Assembly: GCF_000090795.2 (NCBI RefSeq)
Contig: NW_003546262.1
Location: 306,872 to 341,885 of the forward strand
Length of the DNA: 35,014 bases
Direction of reading: 5' to 3'
Source of the DNA: Amphimedon queenslandica
Lineage: Eukaryota; Porifera; Demospongiae; Haplosclerida; Niphatidae
Positions 1 to 8,499 of the stretch are shown one piece after another. The notes under the pieces are model-generated. The model did not search any database. It was not told the DNA's origin and was given only the letters and a program-made list of their open reading frames with translations. The first letter of the stretch is position 1. Each line of letters opens with the position of its first letter. The translations under genes were made by a program, and so were the position numbers.

Positions 1-44
1 ATTCAATCCTACTATTTTCCCATTTTTAATGTTTTTTTATTTAT
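1..44 (+). repeat. Copy of the 40-base AATCCTACT terminal sequence
   Basis: AATCCTACTATTTTCCCATT starts at 5 and continues TTTAATG(T)nATTTA. The same sequence occurs at 13311-13353, inverted at 14142-14176, and at 14258-14300. Here it directly abuts the C-terminal end of the hAT transposase, whose last few codons and stop fall within it. Whether it is an end of another element is unresolved because the window starts here. Confidence 0.7.
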
Positions 45-469
45 ACATGAGGGATATGATAATGGACTGACTAAGGTTGCTTCTCTGATCAGTCTGCATT
101 TTTCGTAAAATCGAAAATCCCCTTTCTGAATCAGCATTTGAAACTGGAATTGTAAGGAGTCCTACCATTCGATGCAAAAGTTTTAAAAACCAGGGCTTGC
201 CATCTAGTGTTTTTATTTTGCCCACTTTGGACCAATTAGTAACATGGTAGCGTTACTAAGTAGGATTCACCCCCAAACGAAATGGCTCCCACGACTTTTT
301 GCAGCCTTGCTATTCCGGGAAAACGAGCTCCTATGCTTACCAGACTTCTTAGAGGACCTTATCTTGACCAGAGGACTCCATTAGTACCCATAGCGTGGCT
401 CTAGGCCCTCTCTAAGAGAAAAGCCAAAAATCGGCGAACTGGTCGTTTTGTTCAGCCACCTTTTTCATC

Positions 470-470
<1 letters not shown>

Positions 471-500
<30 letters not shown>
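471..500. repeat. (TCA)n microsatellite inside element X
   Basis: Ten uninterrupted TCA units are visible. The second copy of element X has a shorter, impure version (GATGATGATGATGATGAAGA near 29861-29885), so the array varies in length between copies. Confidence 0.9.
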
Positions 501-1270
501 AGAAGTCCTGTCAATCTAGTTATCGGTGTGTATCTAAATATCAGTTGGTGCTACAAGGATAATTCTTACACCAATCTACTCCAACAGTCTATGCGCAGGT
601 CCATGACCCATCAGATCATTCTGCAAGTAAGGAAAAACTTGTACTGTGGCTGCTGGATCAAGCCATCTTAGCTGCATGCAGCCATTTTGTTAATTAAAAA
701 ACATGCCATGTGCTCCAAAACTTGGGTGTGGTCGCGCATGCTCAGATCTGCAGCTCTGGAAGAAGCAATTTATTTTTTACCAAGCTATACTTGGAATCAA
801 CTACTGCAATACTTTAGTGGAGGTTTCCAGCTAAAAGAATGTATTAATCTTGCATGTTACTGTTTTATCAAGTGTGTGATTTTATTTTATTAAAAAAAAA
901 ACAATTAATTAATGTATGATATGCAATGATAATATGAATGACAACAGCCTGGAAGAACAGGAATAGCTGCATTCTGCTGCAACATTGCAGGAAGATGGAC
1001 ACTCTCAGCTCACAGCTTCTTGAACAAGGACTTGTATCAAGACTAGTATTAATTTCACTTCTCATCAGGATAATTGATATTCCTTCAGCATGTCTATTCA
1101 ATGCTGTCTCTGATAAATGATGTAAAGTCATAACAATGATAATAATAATAAAGAAAATTATTGTTTGTGTAAAATCAACAAGCATCACAATGGCAACTAA
1201 AGAAATATTATAAATATCATAAAAAAATTAACACAAAAAAGAACATAAAAATTAAAAAAATACAAGATGA

Positions 1271-1456
1271 AGTAGGATTCCAAACGACCATCAAAAATAC
1301 GAAATAAAAATCCTACTCTTGACGCAAATTCTACTCTACATTGCAAGGTGATCCGTAATTTTTACATAATAACATTGAAAGTACAATGTAGAGTAGAATT
1401 TGCATCACGAGTAGGAATTTCATTTCGTATTTTTGTTGGTCATTTGGAATCCTACT
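1271..1456. repeat. Long imperfect palindrome at the end of element X, copy 1
   Basis: The left arm begins AGTAGGATTCCAAACGACCA at 1271 and the right arm ends GGTCATTTGGAATCCTACT at 1456. The arms continue inward through AATACGAAAT/ATTTCGTATT and CTACTCTACATTG/CAATGTAGAGTAG, leaving a loop of roughly 40 bases. Weaker pairing continues outside (AGAACATAAAAATTAAAAAA at about 1241 against its complement at about 1470-1488). It would fold into a hairpin of over 80 base pairs. The same structure recurs at 28928-29105. Confidence 0.9.
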
Positions 1457-3097
1457 TAATCTTTTTTTTTTTAATTTTTTATGTTCTTGTTTAAAACCTG
1501 GTCTTGGATATTAATCATCATCAGCAGCACGATATTCTCCCGGAGTAGGAAGGTCAGAAGGAGACAAAGTGAAGTCATTAAATTCTTCACTTAGCTCATC
1601 AAGACAAGCAGAATCAGCTAAACCAAGTTGAGAAAATCTTTTTGTGAGTGAGTCTGACTACTGTAGAAACAGGATAGGATGCTGCTTTTTGTTGCTTAAG
1701 AATTCCTATGTCCTTGAGAAGTGTATCACCAAAAGAGAATTTCTGAAGCATCTTTTTGATGCTATTGACGTAAAAGCTTTGTACTGCAATGAAAAAAGGC
1801 TTCAAATCATGCTCTTTCTCTACTTCATGAAGAAAGATCCATGTGAAATCTCAAACCACAAGATTTTCATCTGGAAAATGGTTGTTGATTGAAGGTTAAG
1901 ACAGCGAAGGCTATCACCCACAGCTAAGATACTTTCCTTTGTAAGCAAGTTTGAAGCATACAATCGAGTAAGGCGACTCATTTCATCATAAAGTTGACAT
2001 GTGGTGTTTTCAGTAGATTTTTGGAACAATCTATTAAAACGCTCCATAGAAGGAAGGATACAAGAAAGAAATAGAAGAAGAGGCCGTGTTAAAGGGTTTT
2101 CCAGCCTTTTGGAAATGGTTTGGATTATAGCAGTCTGATCATCACAGGACAGAAAATATTTCTTTAAGCCATCATATTGGGTATGATATCTGTTGACGCA
2201 TCTAAGAATACTTAGCCACCTGATAGGGCAGTGTTTAACGATGACCTCTGGTTCAGTTGTGAAAAGGGAGCACCATAGATCGCAGAATTCTTGTTTCCTC
2301 TTGCTGCTATGTTAATAATGGTAAAAAATATCAAGAAAAAGCTGATCTATATCAACTTGAAGCATTTTTAAACCTGCTTTTACAGTAAGATCAGCCAAGT
2401 GGCAAATGCAACCGACATCATACAAATGTAGATGCCCATCTTTTAAAAGCTTTTGTACACCAGACCTTGCCCCCTTCATTACATTAGTAGTGTCGCACAT
2501 GAATGCCATGGCATATGAAAATTGTAATCCTTGGCTCTCGAGAGATGACTTGAGTGCTGCAAAAAAAATTAACTGCCATTCCTATATTCACTATTGGCAT
2601 ATATAAAAACCTAGTACAACAGTCTCCCACAGTGGAATCAAGCATTCTGACAAGTATAATGCAAGACTTGTCAGTTTTGTCGTTAGACCCATCCATCAGT
2701 AATGAAAAAGAACTATTGCTAGCCACAGATGCTACTTTGCTAAGAGAATGAGGAGCCAAAGCCTGCTTAACTACTGCTGTTGGTTTTGTACGACCACAGG
2801 AAAACTGCTTTGCTATCTCTGAGTCTGGAAACATCTTAGGAAACAACTTGTTAGCATGATCACTTGTTAGGAGTGTAAGGTTATGCTTAGCAACAAACAT
2901 AGACCACACTGCCTCTGCTTTGATGGCAGCAGCTGCTTTATTTGGTTTAAACATTGAAGAAATACATCTGGAACTAGATGCTGCCTTTGCCATTTCCATG
3001 TTGTGCTTTCCATGGACATGAGTAGTGACATCATTTCGTCCACCATGAGATATGCTGAAGTTAGAGCAGCACAATGTACACCTTGCATATGTATTTC

Positions 3098-3150
3098 CTA
3101 TGTCATTAATGATTGTACATTTTTAACTAGCATAAAAGTGCAAGTATTAC
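3098..3150 (-). other. Short intron in the hAT transposase
   Basis: The minus strand reads CCAAAG|GTAATACTTG at 3151/3150 and GACATAG|GAAATAC at 3098/3097. Removing these 53 bases joins an upstream frame starting at the ATG at 3247 to the BED-finger frame without a shift, giving ...CSKGNTYARCTLC, the expected layout of this transposase type. The GT-AG ends and restored frame are seen; splicing is inferred. Confidence 0.65.
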
Positions 3151-3356
3151 CTTTGGAGCAAACCTATATACCATGAAGCTCTTTCACCCAGTTCTTGTCA
3201 AAATTACAGTCTCGCTTTATTCTCTTAGCCTTGAACTCACTCATCATGAGCTCATTGAATTGTGCATGCAGCAAGCAACAAGGTGGAGTAATTTAATATT
3301 TATTTGATATTTTATAGTCAATAATCAATAATGAATTTTAATGATGGGTGTGGTCA

Positions 3357-3491
3357 ATTTAACATGGGTGTGACTGTAAAGATGGCAATTCCTGGACACA
3401 AGAGCAGACCAGAGCAATCCGGGACCCCTCCAGGATGACAGCAGCAAATCCAGGCCTGTCCCGGACATTCCGGGACGGTTGGCAACTATGG
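3357..3491 (-). repeat. GC-rich putative hAT terminus
   Basis: This is a clear GC island in AT-rich DNA. It contains a 7-bp stem GTCCCGG (3458-3464) / CCGGGAC (3470-3476) with loop ACATT, and the outer motif GGTTGGCAACTATGG. The position upstream of the transposase start and the small stem fit a hAT 5' terminus. No 8-bp target duplication could be tested because the other end is not visible. Confidence 0.5.
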
Positions 3492-3499
3492 AAATTATA

Positions 3500-4155
3500 A
3501 AACTCAAATACAACACAAAAGCCATGTCATACCTAAATACCATGCATCTGATATCTGCTCAGTAATATTCAAAATGAAAAAAACAGATGGCACCAACAAA
3601 AATTTGGTAAACTCATGGTTGCCAACACTTAGCACTTCATCACTTCTAACAATTACTCTTTTTCCTCACTCAGCAGCTGCTACTGGGTAATTAGGCTCTC
3701 CAACTTCAACGTTATGTTTGTCGTCAAGACTAACAAATGCACTAACATCCCACAGAGTTATACAGTATTCTCTTATATACCAGTAGCAAGCTGCAGCATA
3801 GTGTTCATCAGGATAATTGTCTCCACTGACGCTGCTGTACCAAGAACTTTACTTTAAATTTGCAAGTATAATGAAGTGAACTTCTAGCTGCTGAAGTCTT
3901 GGGCCAAAACTGTAAGCAGAACCACTCCAATGATGGTATGGGGTTGTTCTCTGGACAAAGAGATTTTACTTGATTACCAAAATGCTGAAGAGAGAGCTCT
4001 AGCAAGGTGGGTAATCTGTCCATGACGACAATCATCAACTGCAACTCACACATTTTCATTAAGAAACCGTTCACTGTAATCCCAAAAACAATAAATTGAC
4101 TCTCTTTACTCCCATTATGGCAACAAAGATCTGTCAGAATATCTAAATCCTCCAT
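3500..4155 (-). pseudogene. Fragment of a repeat-type protein with a DDKH...VGEP block
   Basis: Reading down the minus strand gives a coherent protein stretch: NPIPSLEWFCLQFWPKTSAA near 3930, KFKVKFLVQQRQWR near 3840, YPDEHYAAA near 3800, SLDDKHNVEVGEPNYPVAAA near 3720, then a TGA and VGNHEFTKF near 3620, LVPSV near 3585. I connect this block with repeated, uncharacterised proteins of sponges and cnidarians that look transposon-borne, from memory and not verified. The fragment is shifted in frame near 3820 and loses similarity at about 3500, where the hAT terminus begins, so the hAT probably truncated it. The upstream end is open. Function unknown. Confidence 0.6.
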
Positions 4156-4565
4156 GTCAACTAGCTCTTTGATTCCTCAGTAGTGGAAAAGGGAGAGTCA
4201 TGACCTGTCAAAATTGTAAGGAAAGTAAAATACATATTGTGTACATGTACTTACTGCTGTATGAAATTGAATTTGGCAGTTTAACTTTGGGAACAACTTA
4301 CTTTTAAAATCATTAATATTAACTCATGATTTTTAGGATACAACTTACATCATGCACTTGATTAATAACCAACAAATTCAGAAAATTGTCAAATAATAAT
4401 AGTCAACATATACACATTGATATCATTTATAATAGCATAATACACCTTACATCAGGCATAAAAGCAATATATCTAAGCAATGCTTTAATTTAAAGTGTAG
4501 CTATTCCTCGAATTAGAAAAAATAGATAAAAATTCACCAGTCAATTCTTTATAAAAGTATGGAGG
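4156..4565. other. AT-rich spacer, nothing recognised
   Basis: Short AT-rich sequence with stops in all frames and no repeat that I could match elsewhere in the window, apart from one TACATGTA at about 4242. Confidence 0.5.
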
Positions 4566-4730
4566 CTATACTTCGGGAGAAGTCCGACCAAACTTGTCGT
4601 ACATAGCTCTTCTCGTGGCTCTTGAGTGAAAAACAGGCAGTTCTGGTTTAATTCTTTCGACTACAGATTGACTACGCTCAAAATACACATTTCGATCCTT
4701 GCCTGATTCTTGAGGAAGTTGCCACAGAAA
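4566..4730 (-). CDS. Exon-like segment, unrecognised protein (candidate last exon)
   Basis: Immediately after a GTAATTTAG acceptor-like site on the minus strand (AG at 4731-4732) a frame stays open for exactly 54 codons to a TAG at 4566. It begins FLWQLPQESGKDRNVYFERS and ends HSRATRRAMYDKFGRTSPEV. The composition is protein-like and unlike the AT-rich surroundings. I do not recognise the family. It lies on the same strand as the segments at 5281-5799 and 5867-6051 and may be the final exon of the same gene; phases between them could not be reconciled with certainty. Confidence 0.45.
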   Translation of the reverse strand, partial: FLWQLPQESGKDRNVYFERSQSVVERIKPELPVFHSRATRRAMYDKFGRTSPEV

Positions 4731-4841
4731 CTAAATTACAGATGCCTCCACCAGGGTTATAGATAAGAAGCATGGACAGTAAAGACAATCCAGATAAAAT
4801 GATAAAGTTTACAACTCGATTCTTTTTTAATGAGTTCAGAG

Positions 4842-5280
4842 TAGGGACATGCACATTATTCTTTTTTTCAACCCTATAATTCTATTCTTCAATTCTCTTC
4901 CTCAATCCCATTATTCTCTCCTTTTTGGCCCATTATTCCCATTATAATGCTCTGATAATACCAAAAATTCATTTTGATTATTGATATCATTATTCATGGT
5001 TATATTGTAACACTACTGATGACTCAATGTAATCCTCAAGTGAATTACTTTGAGTGTCCTGAAATCTTTTCAGTATTATTTCCAGTGGAGTTACTCATTG
5101 CTGTTGCTGTAAAGTGCTGTTAAATTGTACTGTACTGTTTGCTGACACATGCTCATGCAGTATTAAAAGGGTTAAATATTGATCTCATGATCCAGGCAGG
5201 CAAATTTAACCCATTATTCTTTCTCTAAATTTCACACCCATTATTCCAAAAGAAATTCACGAATAATGTGCGTGTCCCTA
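4842..5280. mobile_element. hAT-type MITE with 20-bp terminal inverted repeats
   Basis: The left end TAGGGACATGCACATTATTC (4842-4861) matches the complement of the right end GAATAATGTGCGTGTCCCTA (5261-5280) with one mismatch. The flanks are GTTCAGAG (4834-4841) and GTTTAGAG (5281-5288), an 8-bp target duplication with one change. The TAGGGA start and 8-bp duplication are typical of hAT elements. The 439-bp body holds repeated CCCATTATTCC motifs and no coding sequence. It sits between exon-like segments of an unrecognised gene. Confidence 0.9.
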
Positions 5281-5799
5281 GTTTAGAGGCAAGAAATGAG
5301 TAATTGATGCATACTGATAAACTGCAAGGCTCTTAAGTAAGTCATCAATAGGCTGAAGTAAAGTAGCAACTTCTTCTGTTGGTTCAATAGATCTCTCACA
5401 GGATTTGGAGACCTATAGTTAGCTTTCATCTTTTATATCCATTAAATAGTCAGAATATGAAGCAAGACTCTCTACAAGATAACTAAATTGCTGCTTGATG
5501 TCACTCCAGCAATTTCTTTCCCAATAACACTCAAGAAATATTGCCGAAAGATCAGTTGCAAACATACATAGCTGGTCAGACCATAAATTTCTGGTCAACC
5601 TCTTCTGATGCTTTGATAATTTTGGGATGTTGTATCCAAAAAAATAATTGAACGAAGTAAAAATAGGTTTATTTATTCTTTCAAACATATGGTAATGGCC
5701 ATCAAGGTACCAGAATATATCTCGTAAGTTTGGCACTAATTTCTTACCTAAATGCACCTCTTCCTGAAGTAGCCCAACAGACGATCCATTAAAAATGTA
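5281..5799 (-). CDS. Coding-like segment(s), unrecognised protein
   Basis: One minus-strand frame is open from 5799 to 5422 (SVGLLQEEVHLGKKLVP, LRDIFWYLDGHYHMFERINK, RLTRNLWSDQLCMFATDLSA, ECYWERNCWSDIKQQFSYL), meets TAA and TAG close together (TAA at 5419-5421), and continues in the same frame as VSKSCERSIEPTEEVATLLQ PIDDLLKSLAVYQ. A GT-AG intron from GTAGAGAG (after QQFSYL) to CTATAG (before GTCTCC), about 63 bases, would remove both stops and keep the frame, so this may be two exons rather than a broken gene. The MITE at 4842-5280 starts right after it. I do not recognise the family. A faint resemblance of the last part to CAP N-terminal helices was not convincing. Confidence 0.45.
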
Positions 5800-5866
5800 C
5801 TATTTGATAATATAATGCATCGTTTCTGTTCCTTTCTAGAATGGGAGAAATAAATATCAAGTCATC

Positions 5867-6051
5867 TTAAATAGTAACATTGTGAGTGGCGCAAATATTT
5901 GGTATGTTGACTTTAAATTGAAGATATTTTTCATGAGATGGTACAATGGCAAAAAGAGGTAAATTAGTATTAACAAGAACAAGTGAAGGCATCTCATGGC
6001 CGACTCTTGCTGAATGTAAAGTACAGTCCACATTGTCTAGCCGAGGTTTAA
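5867..6051 (-). CDS. Exon-like segment, unrecognised protein
   Basis: After a good acceptor on the minus strand (TTTTTTCTTGGTTGCAG, AG at 6052-6053) a frame reads VKPRLDNVDCTLHSARVGHE, MPSLVLVNTNLPLFAIVPSH, EKYLQF and on to a TAA at 5867. The first 50 residues look like real protein. The end is uncertain: donors at GTCAAC (about 5915) or GTTACT (about 5880) are possible. A further acceptor-like TTTCTCCCATTCTAG lies near 5840, between this and the next segment. Same strand and neighbourhood as the two segments to its left. Family not recognised. Confidence 0.4.
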
Positions 6052-7224
6052 CTGCAACCAAGAAAAAATGAAGAACAGAATAGGATTTATTAAACTGAAT
6101 AATAGTCCATGGCAAAAGGACCACATTACTGTCAGTACTGATGACACTAGTTGTAACAAGATGAAGGTGAATAGTAAAGAATTAAAAAAGAATATCACAA
6201 CTAACCTGAGACAATACTTCAAATCTGAAATGAATAAGATAGCAAGAGCAAAGACTATAATGAAAAAACAGCATTCATTGACTGACAGGGTCTTTTTATT
6301 TCATTTAAACTTACCAAGATACTAGAAAGAGAACTGACTATCAGGAAATTTGATACAGATGCTATGAAAACTGTTTAGTATTTGAGTGATCAACTGTGAC
6401 ACCAGTTAAGCTAAAAATAAGCAAATAAAAAATACTCACAAACCATGAAATATTATAAAAAGCAATGTTATTTTGAGTTGCATATACTTTTAACGGAAAG
6501 CATATTAATATGCCAGTCACAGTTTTCATAATGCTGAAAAATGAGAAACAGAATGTACAAAAAGAATGAAGATACTCACCAAAAGTAAAGTCTTGTTCTC
6601 TCTTAGACGTAACTAAAAATAAGGAGTGAAGGGGATTGGAGAGGACAGAAAGAGGAAGGAGTAGAGAGAGGTGCAAGTACCTGAGAAAAGGCAATGCAGT
6701 ATTAGAGACTATAGTTATAAACTAGGACAGTACATGCAGTATGAATATTAAAATATGTAAGTACAAACCAGTTACTTACCAATTATCCAAATATCAGGAG
6801 AGAATTTATACAGTGCAGAGACAAACAATTTACAATAAGTTATTGAGACTACAAGTGAAATGCACTGACAAAATAGCAGCAGAGAAAGCACTGGAAAACT
6901 TAATATCTGCACAAAAGAGTGAGTGCTACATAGGTAAAAGCTTTAAGGACAGAGCCAGTCCCTATCCACAACTCAAAACACCAGTAATTAATTTACAATA
7001 ATATATGCACTACATAATATAACTACGTGTATATAGCACACAGCTGTGGTGAATAGCAGGCTAGGCATGCAGTCCAGCCTTGAGAACCAGAACTGAGGTT
7101 TTAGTAACAAACTCTCACCTCGCTGACTACCGGCCTGAACAGCTATTGCAAACCGCCAATATGGTTTGTACAATACAAGTACATGTGTACTAATAATAGG
7201 TAGTACTGTAGACAATGGCATCAT
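6052..7224 (-). other. Candidate small exons upstream in the same unrecognised gene
   Basis: Several minus-strand windows show an open frame bounded by splice-like sites. 7224-7119: ATG, MPLSTVLPIISTHVLVLYKP, then ...AVQAGSQRG at CAGCGAG|GTGAGAG. 6906-6780: acceptor CTTTTGTGCAG, open as ILSFPVLSLLLFCQCISLVV ... SPDIWII, donor ATTG|GTAAGTAAC. About 6609-6578: TTTTTAG|TTACGTC...TTTTG|GTGAGTATC. About 6538-6490: CATTTTTCAG|CATTATGAAAACTG. The first exon, if real, would put a promoter just right of 7224. The chain of phases was not closed, so this is a lead, not a gene model. Confidence 0.25.
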
Positions 7225-7902
7225 TTAATGTAAACTGAGGCATGGCTTGATGTAAACTGAATATACGTATCCTTTGATTGGGAAACAAAAGGCTGGTTTA
7301 TGATACCAGGCCAATGTACATATATGTCATCTTTAATTAATCAAAAATGTGAGCAATTTGACTTTTTGACACATGCTTTTACTCTAGAAAACAACCAAAT
7401 TAAAATCTTATAAGGAAGACAGCACAGCGGAGGAGAGTGACACGCTCCAATAGTGTTGTTTATTTAAAGCTTATTGTTTATCATGTACTAATTTAGTCAC
7501 ACCCATTCGACAAAGTTGTCTTCTCCAAATTCTAGAGCTAGTGTAATATGTAAGCTAGCCTGAATGTGTCATGAATCATAAGTTTGTAAAAATAAATTTA
7601 CCCCGATTCGTTTATAATTTTAAAAGAAAGAGCTTGTTAAAATTCACAAGTTAGCTCACAGAATTTAGCCAAAATATTTAATGTTTAAGCTAATGTCATG
7701 CACTTATAGTTGTACTAACTCACCGCACCATTAAAACAAGTGCAAATCAAAACAAATAAATCACAGCCTGTATAATTCGTTAACACAAACCTGCCAACCA
7801 ATTTCACCTTCAGTCACCAGTACTAAAATTACTGAGCATGTGCAAAATACCGCACTAGCACAACATTAAACTAGTGTGCGGGAGTATGAGGGCGGAGAAG
7901 CT
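7225..7902. other. Spacer, nothing recognised
   Basis: AT-rich sequence without an open frame of note. It could hold the promoter of the candidate minus-strand gene to its left, but no motif supports that. Confidence 0.4.
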
Positions 7903-7955
7903 GAAACATGGAATTTAATTGTAGTGTAGGCCACTTCAATTAAATTCCATGTTTC
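7903..7955. repeat. Perfect 19-bp inverted repeat with 15-base loop
   Basis: GAAACATGGAATTTAATTG (7903-7921) is the exact complement of CAATTAAATTCCATGTTTC (7937-7955); the loop is 7922-7936. Perfect pairing suggests a young or maintained structure, in contrast to the decayed transposons nearby. It lies just beyond the 3' side of the hAT remnant at 7990-8490. Confidence 0.9.
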
Positions 7956-7989
7956 TGATGAAATCTTGGCCTTCATTGTTCTTATCCCA

Positions 7990-8490
7990 ACTGTGACTTA
8001 AACTTTTTAAAAGAATACAACCAAATGAAATAATCACTGATACAGCTGCTGCATCAGCCAAAATTGACTTTGTTACTTTCTCAATCGGAAGTAGTACTTT
8101 GATGACTTCGTTGGCAATAGTGATTTAATTTTTTGTAAGTTCCTCGATGGTATATTCACTTGCAAATGCAGCCAGGGCTATTTTCTGTTTCACCAGTCTC
8201 TGGAGCCTATACATAGTGGAGTTCCATGTTATTGGCTCGTCCTGTATCCATGTGTGCAAAGGTAAGTTGAGAATTTTCTGGATTTTTGCAAGATAGCTCT
8301 AAGACAAATTAGATCATCTGAAGTGCCTAACAATCTTCCTTGCAGTTGCTAGCATAACTACTCTCTTGGAAAAAATAGCATCATAAACTACTTGTTGGAG
8401 TGTATGAGCAAAACAGCCCAACTCTGTTATCCCTCATACCTTCAATCATATTGGCAGCATTATCTGGCAGTATTAAAATGTAACCAATGA
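7990..8490 (-). pseudogene. Second hAT-superfamily transposase remnant (Ac/ZBED-like), internal part
   Basis: The minus strand from about 8490 reads LPDNAANMIEGMR (second catalytic acid of hAT enzymes), then after a frameshift CFAHTLQQVVYDAIF, MLATARKIVRHF, a TGA and a TAG, LAKIQKILNLPLHTWIQDEP, ITWNSTMYRLQRLVKQKIAL, a TAA, and EVIKVLLPIEKVTKSILAD. This is the canonical hAT order (DNAANM, CFAHTLQ, TRWNSTY-like, KPFE/LLPIE). The N-terminal finger, the first acid and the C-terminal dimerisation block are not visible. The sequence is unlike the hAT at 37-3247, so this is a separate lineage. Confidence 0.85.
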
Positions 8491-8499
8491 CTAATTTAA

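Larger units (their letters stand above)
236..1492. mobile_element. Element X, copy 1: non-coding element nested in the hAT transposase
   Basis: This about 1.25 kb stretch is repeated, inverted and diverged, at 28897-30115. It interrupts the hAT transposase between YPRPG and NWSKVG, which fixes its limits to within a few bases. Similarity between the copies runs from ATTAGTAA at one end (236-243) to the AACATAAAAAATT-type block at the other (up to about 1488). One end carries a long palindrome (1271-1456, extending to about 1233-1490). The middle holds a TCA microsatellite and several short ORFs that are not cleanly conserved. No transposase is visible, so it is non-autonomous. Its class is unknown to me. 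Confidence 0.85.
37..3247 (-). pseudogene. hAT-superfamily transposase, broken by stops, frameshifts and an insertion
   Basis: This is a cut-and-paste DNA transposase. Reading down the minus strand: ATG at 3247, a short exon to 3151, an intron 3098-3150, then a BED-like C2H2 finger (CTLCCSNFSISHGG...H) near 3075. The RNase H-like core follows: first acidic motif LLMDGSNDKTDKS near 2690, second CDTTNVMKGARSG near 2490, CICHLADLTVK near 2410, RWLS near 2215. FQKSTENTTCQLY lies near 2010, and the C-terminal dimerisation block with the third acid, SNADSERGFS, near 125. Breaks: an in-frame TAG at 3164-3166, a frameshift near 2520, a TAA at 2312-2314, frameshifts near 1840 and 1630, a TAA at 1511-1513, and the element X insertion after YPRPG (1496) and before NWSKVG (237). 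The last codons before the stop at 37 look foreign. Confidence 0.92.
1..3490 (-). mobile_element. Decayed hAT DNA transposon, left end beyond or near window start
   Basis: This stretch is explained by one hAT element read on the minus strand. Its transposase pseudogene runs 3247 to 37. Upstream of the start codon lies a GC-rich stretch ending GGTTGGCAACTATGG at 3477-3491; read outward to inward this is CATAGTTGCCAACCGTCCCGG, which looks like a hAT terminus. The neighbouring coding remnant at 3500-4155 stops making sense exactly there, which suggests the hAT landed in that older sequence. The matching terminus was not found inside the window. Element X (236-1492) is nested in it. The limits are inferred; the identity is firm from the transposase. 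Confidence 0.75.

Noticed and set aside
687..893. Open reading frame found in both copies of element X as a conserved gene
   Set aside because: The copies differ at about a quarter of residues with no bias toward silent change, and neither has a recognisable domain; shared ancestry of a non-coding element explains it.
257..1458. TA dinucleotides just outside AGTAGGATT at both ends of element X as a Tc1-type target duplication
   Set aside because: The broken hAT reading frame and the similarity between the two copies extend beyond these TAs to about 236 and 1492, so the true ends lie further out.
3616..3630. A second GGTTGCCAAC-like motif facing the hAT terminus at 3477-3491, as if a pair of transposon ends
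   Set aside because: It lies inside the coding sense of the neighbouring protein (VGNHEF), so the match is coincidental.
5281..5420. Similarity of the EPTEEVATLLQPIDDLLKSL stretch to the N-terminal domain of cyclase-associated protein
   Set aside because: The adjoining residues do not follow that family, and no proline-rich or C-terminal domain is present.
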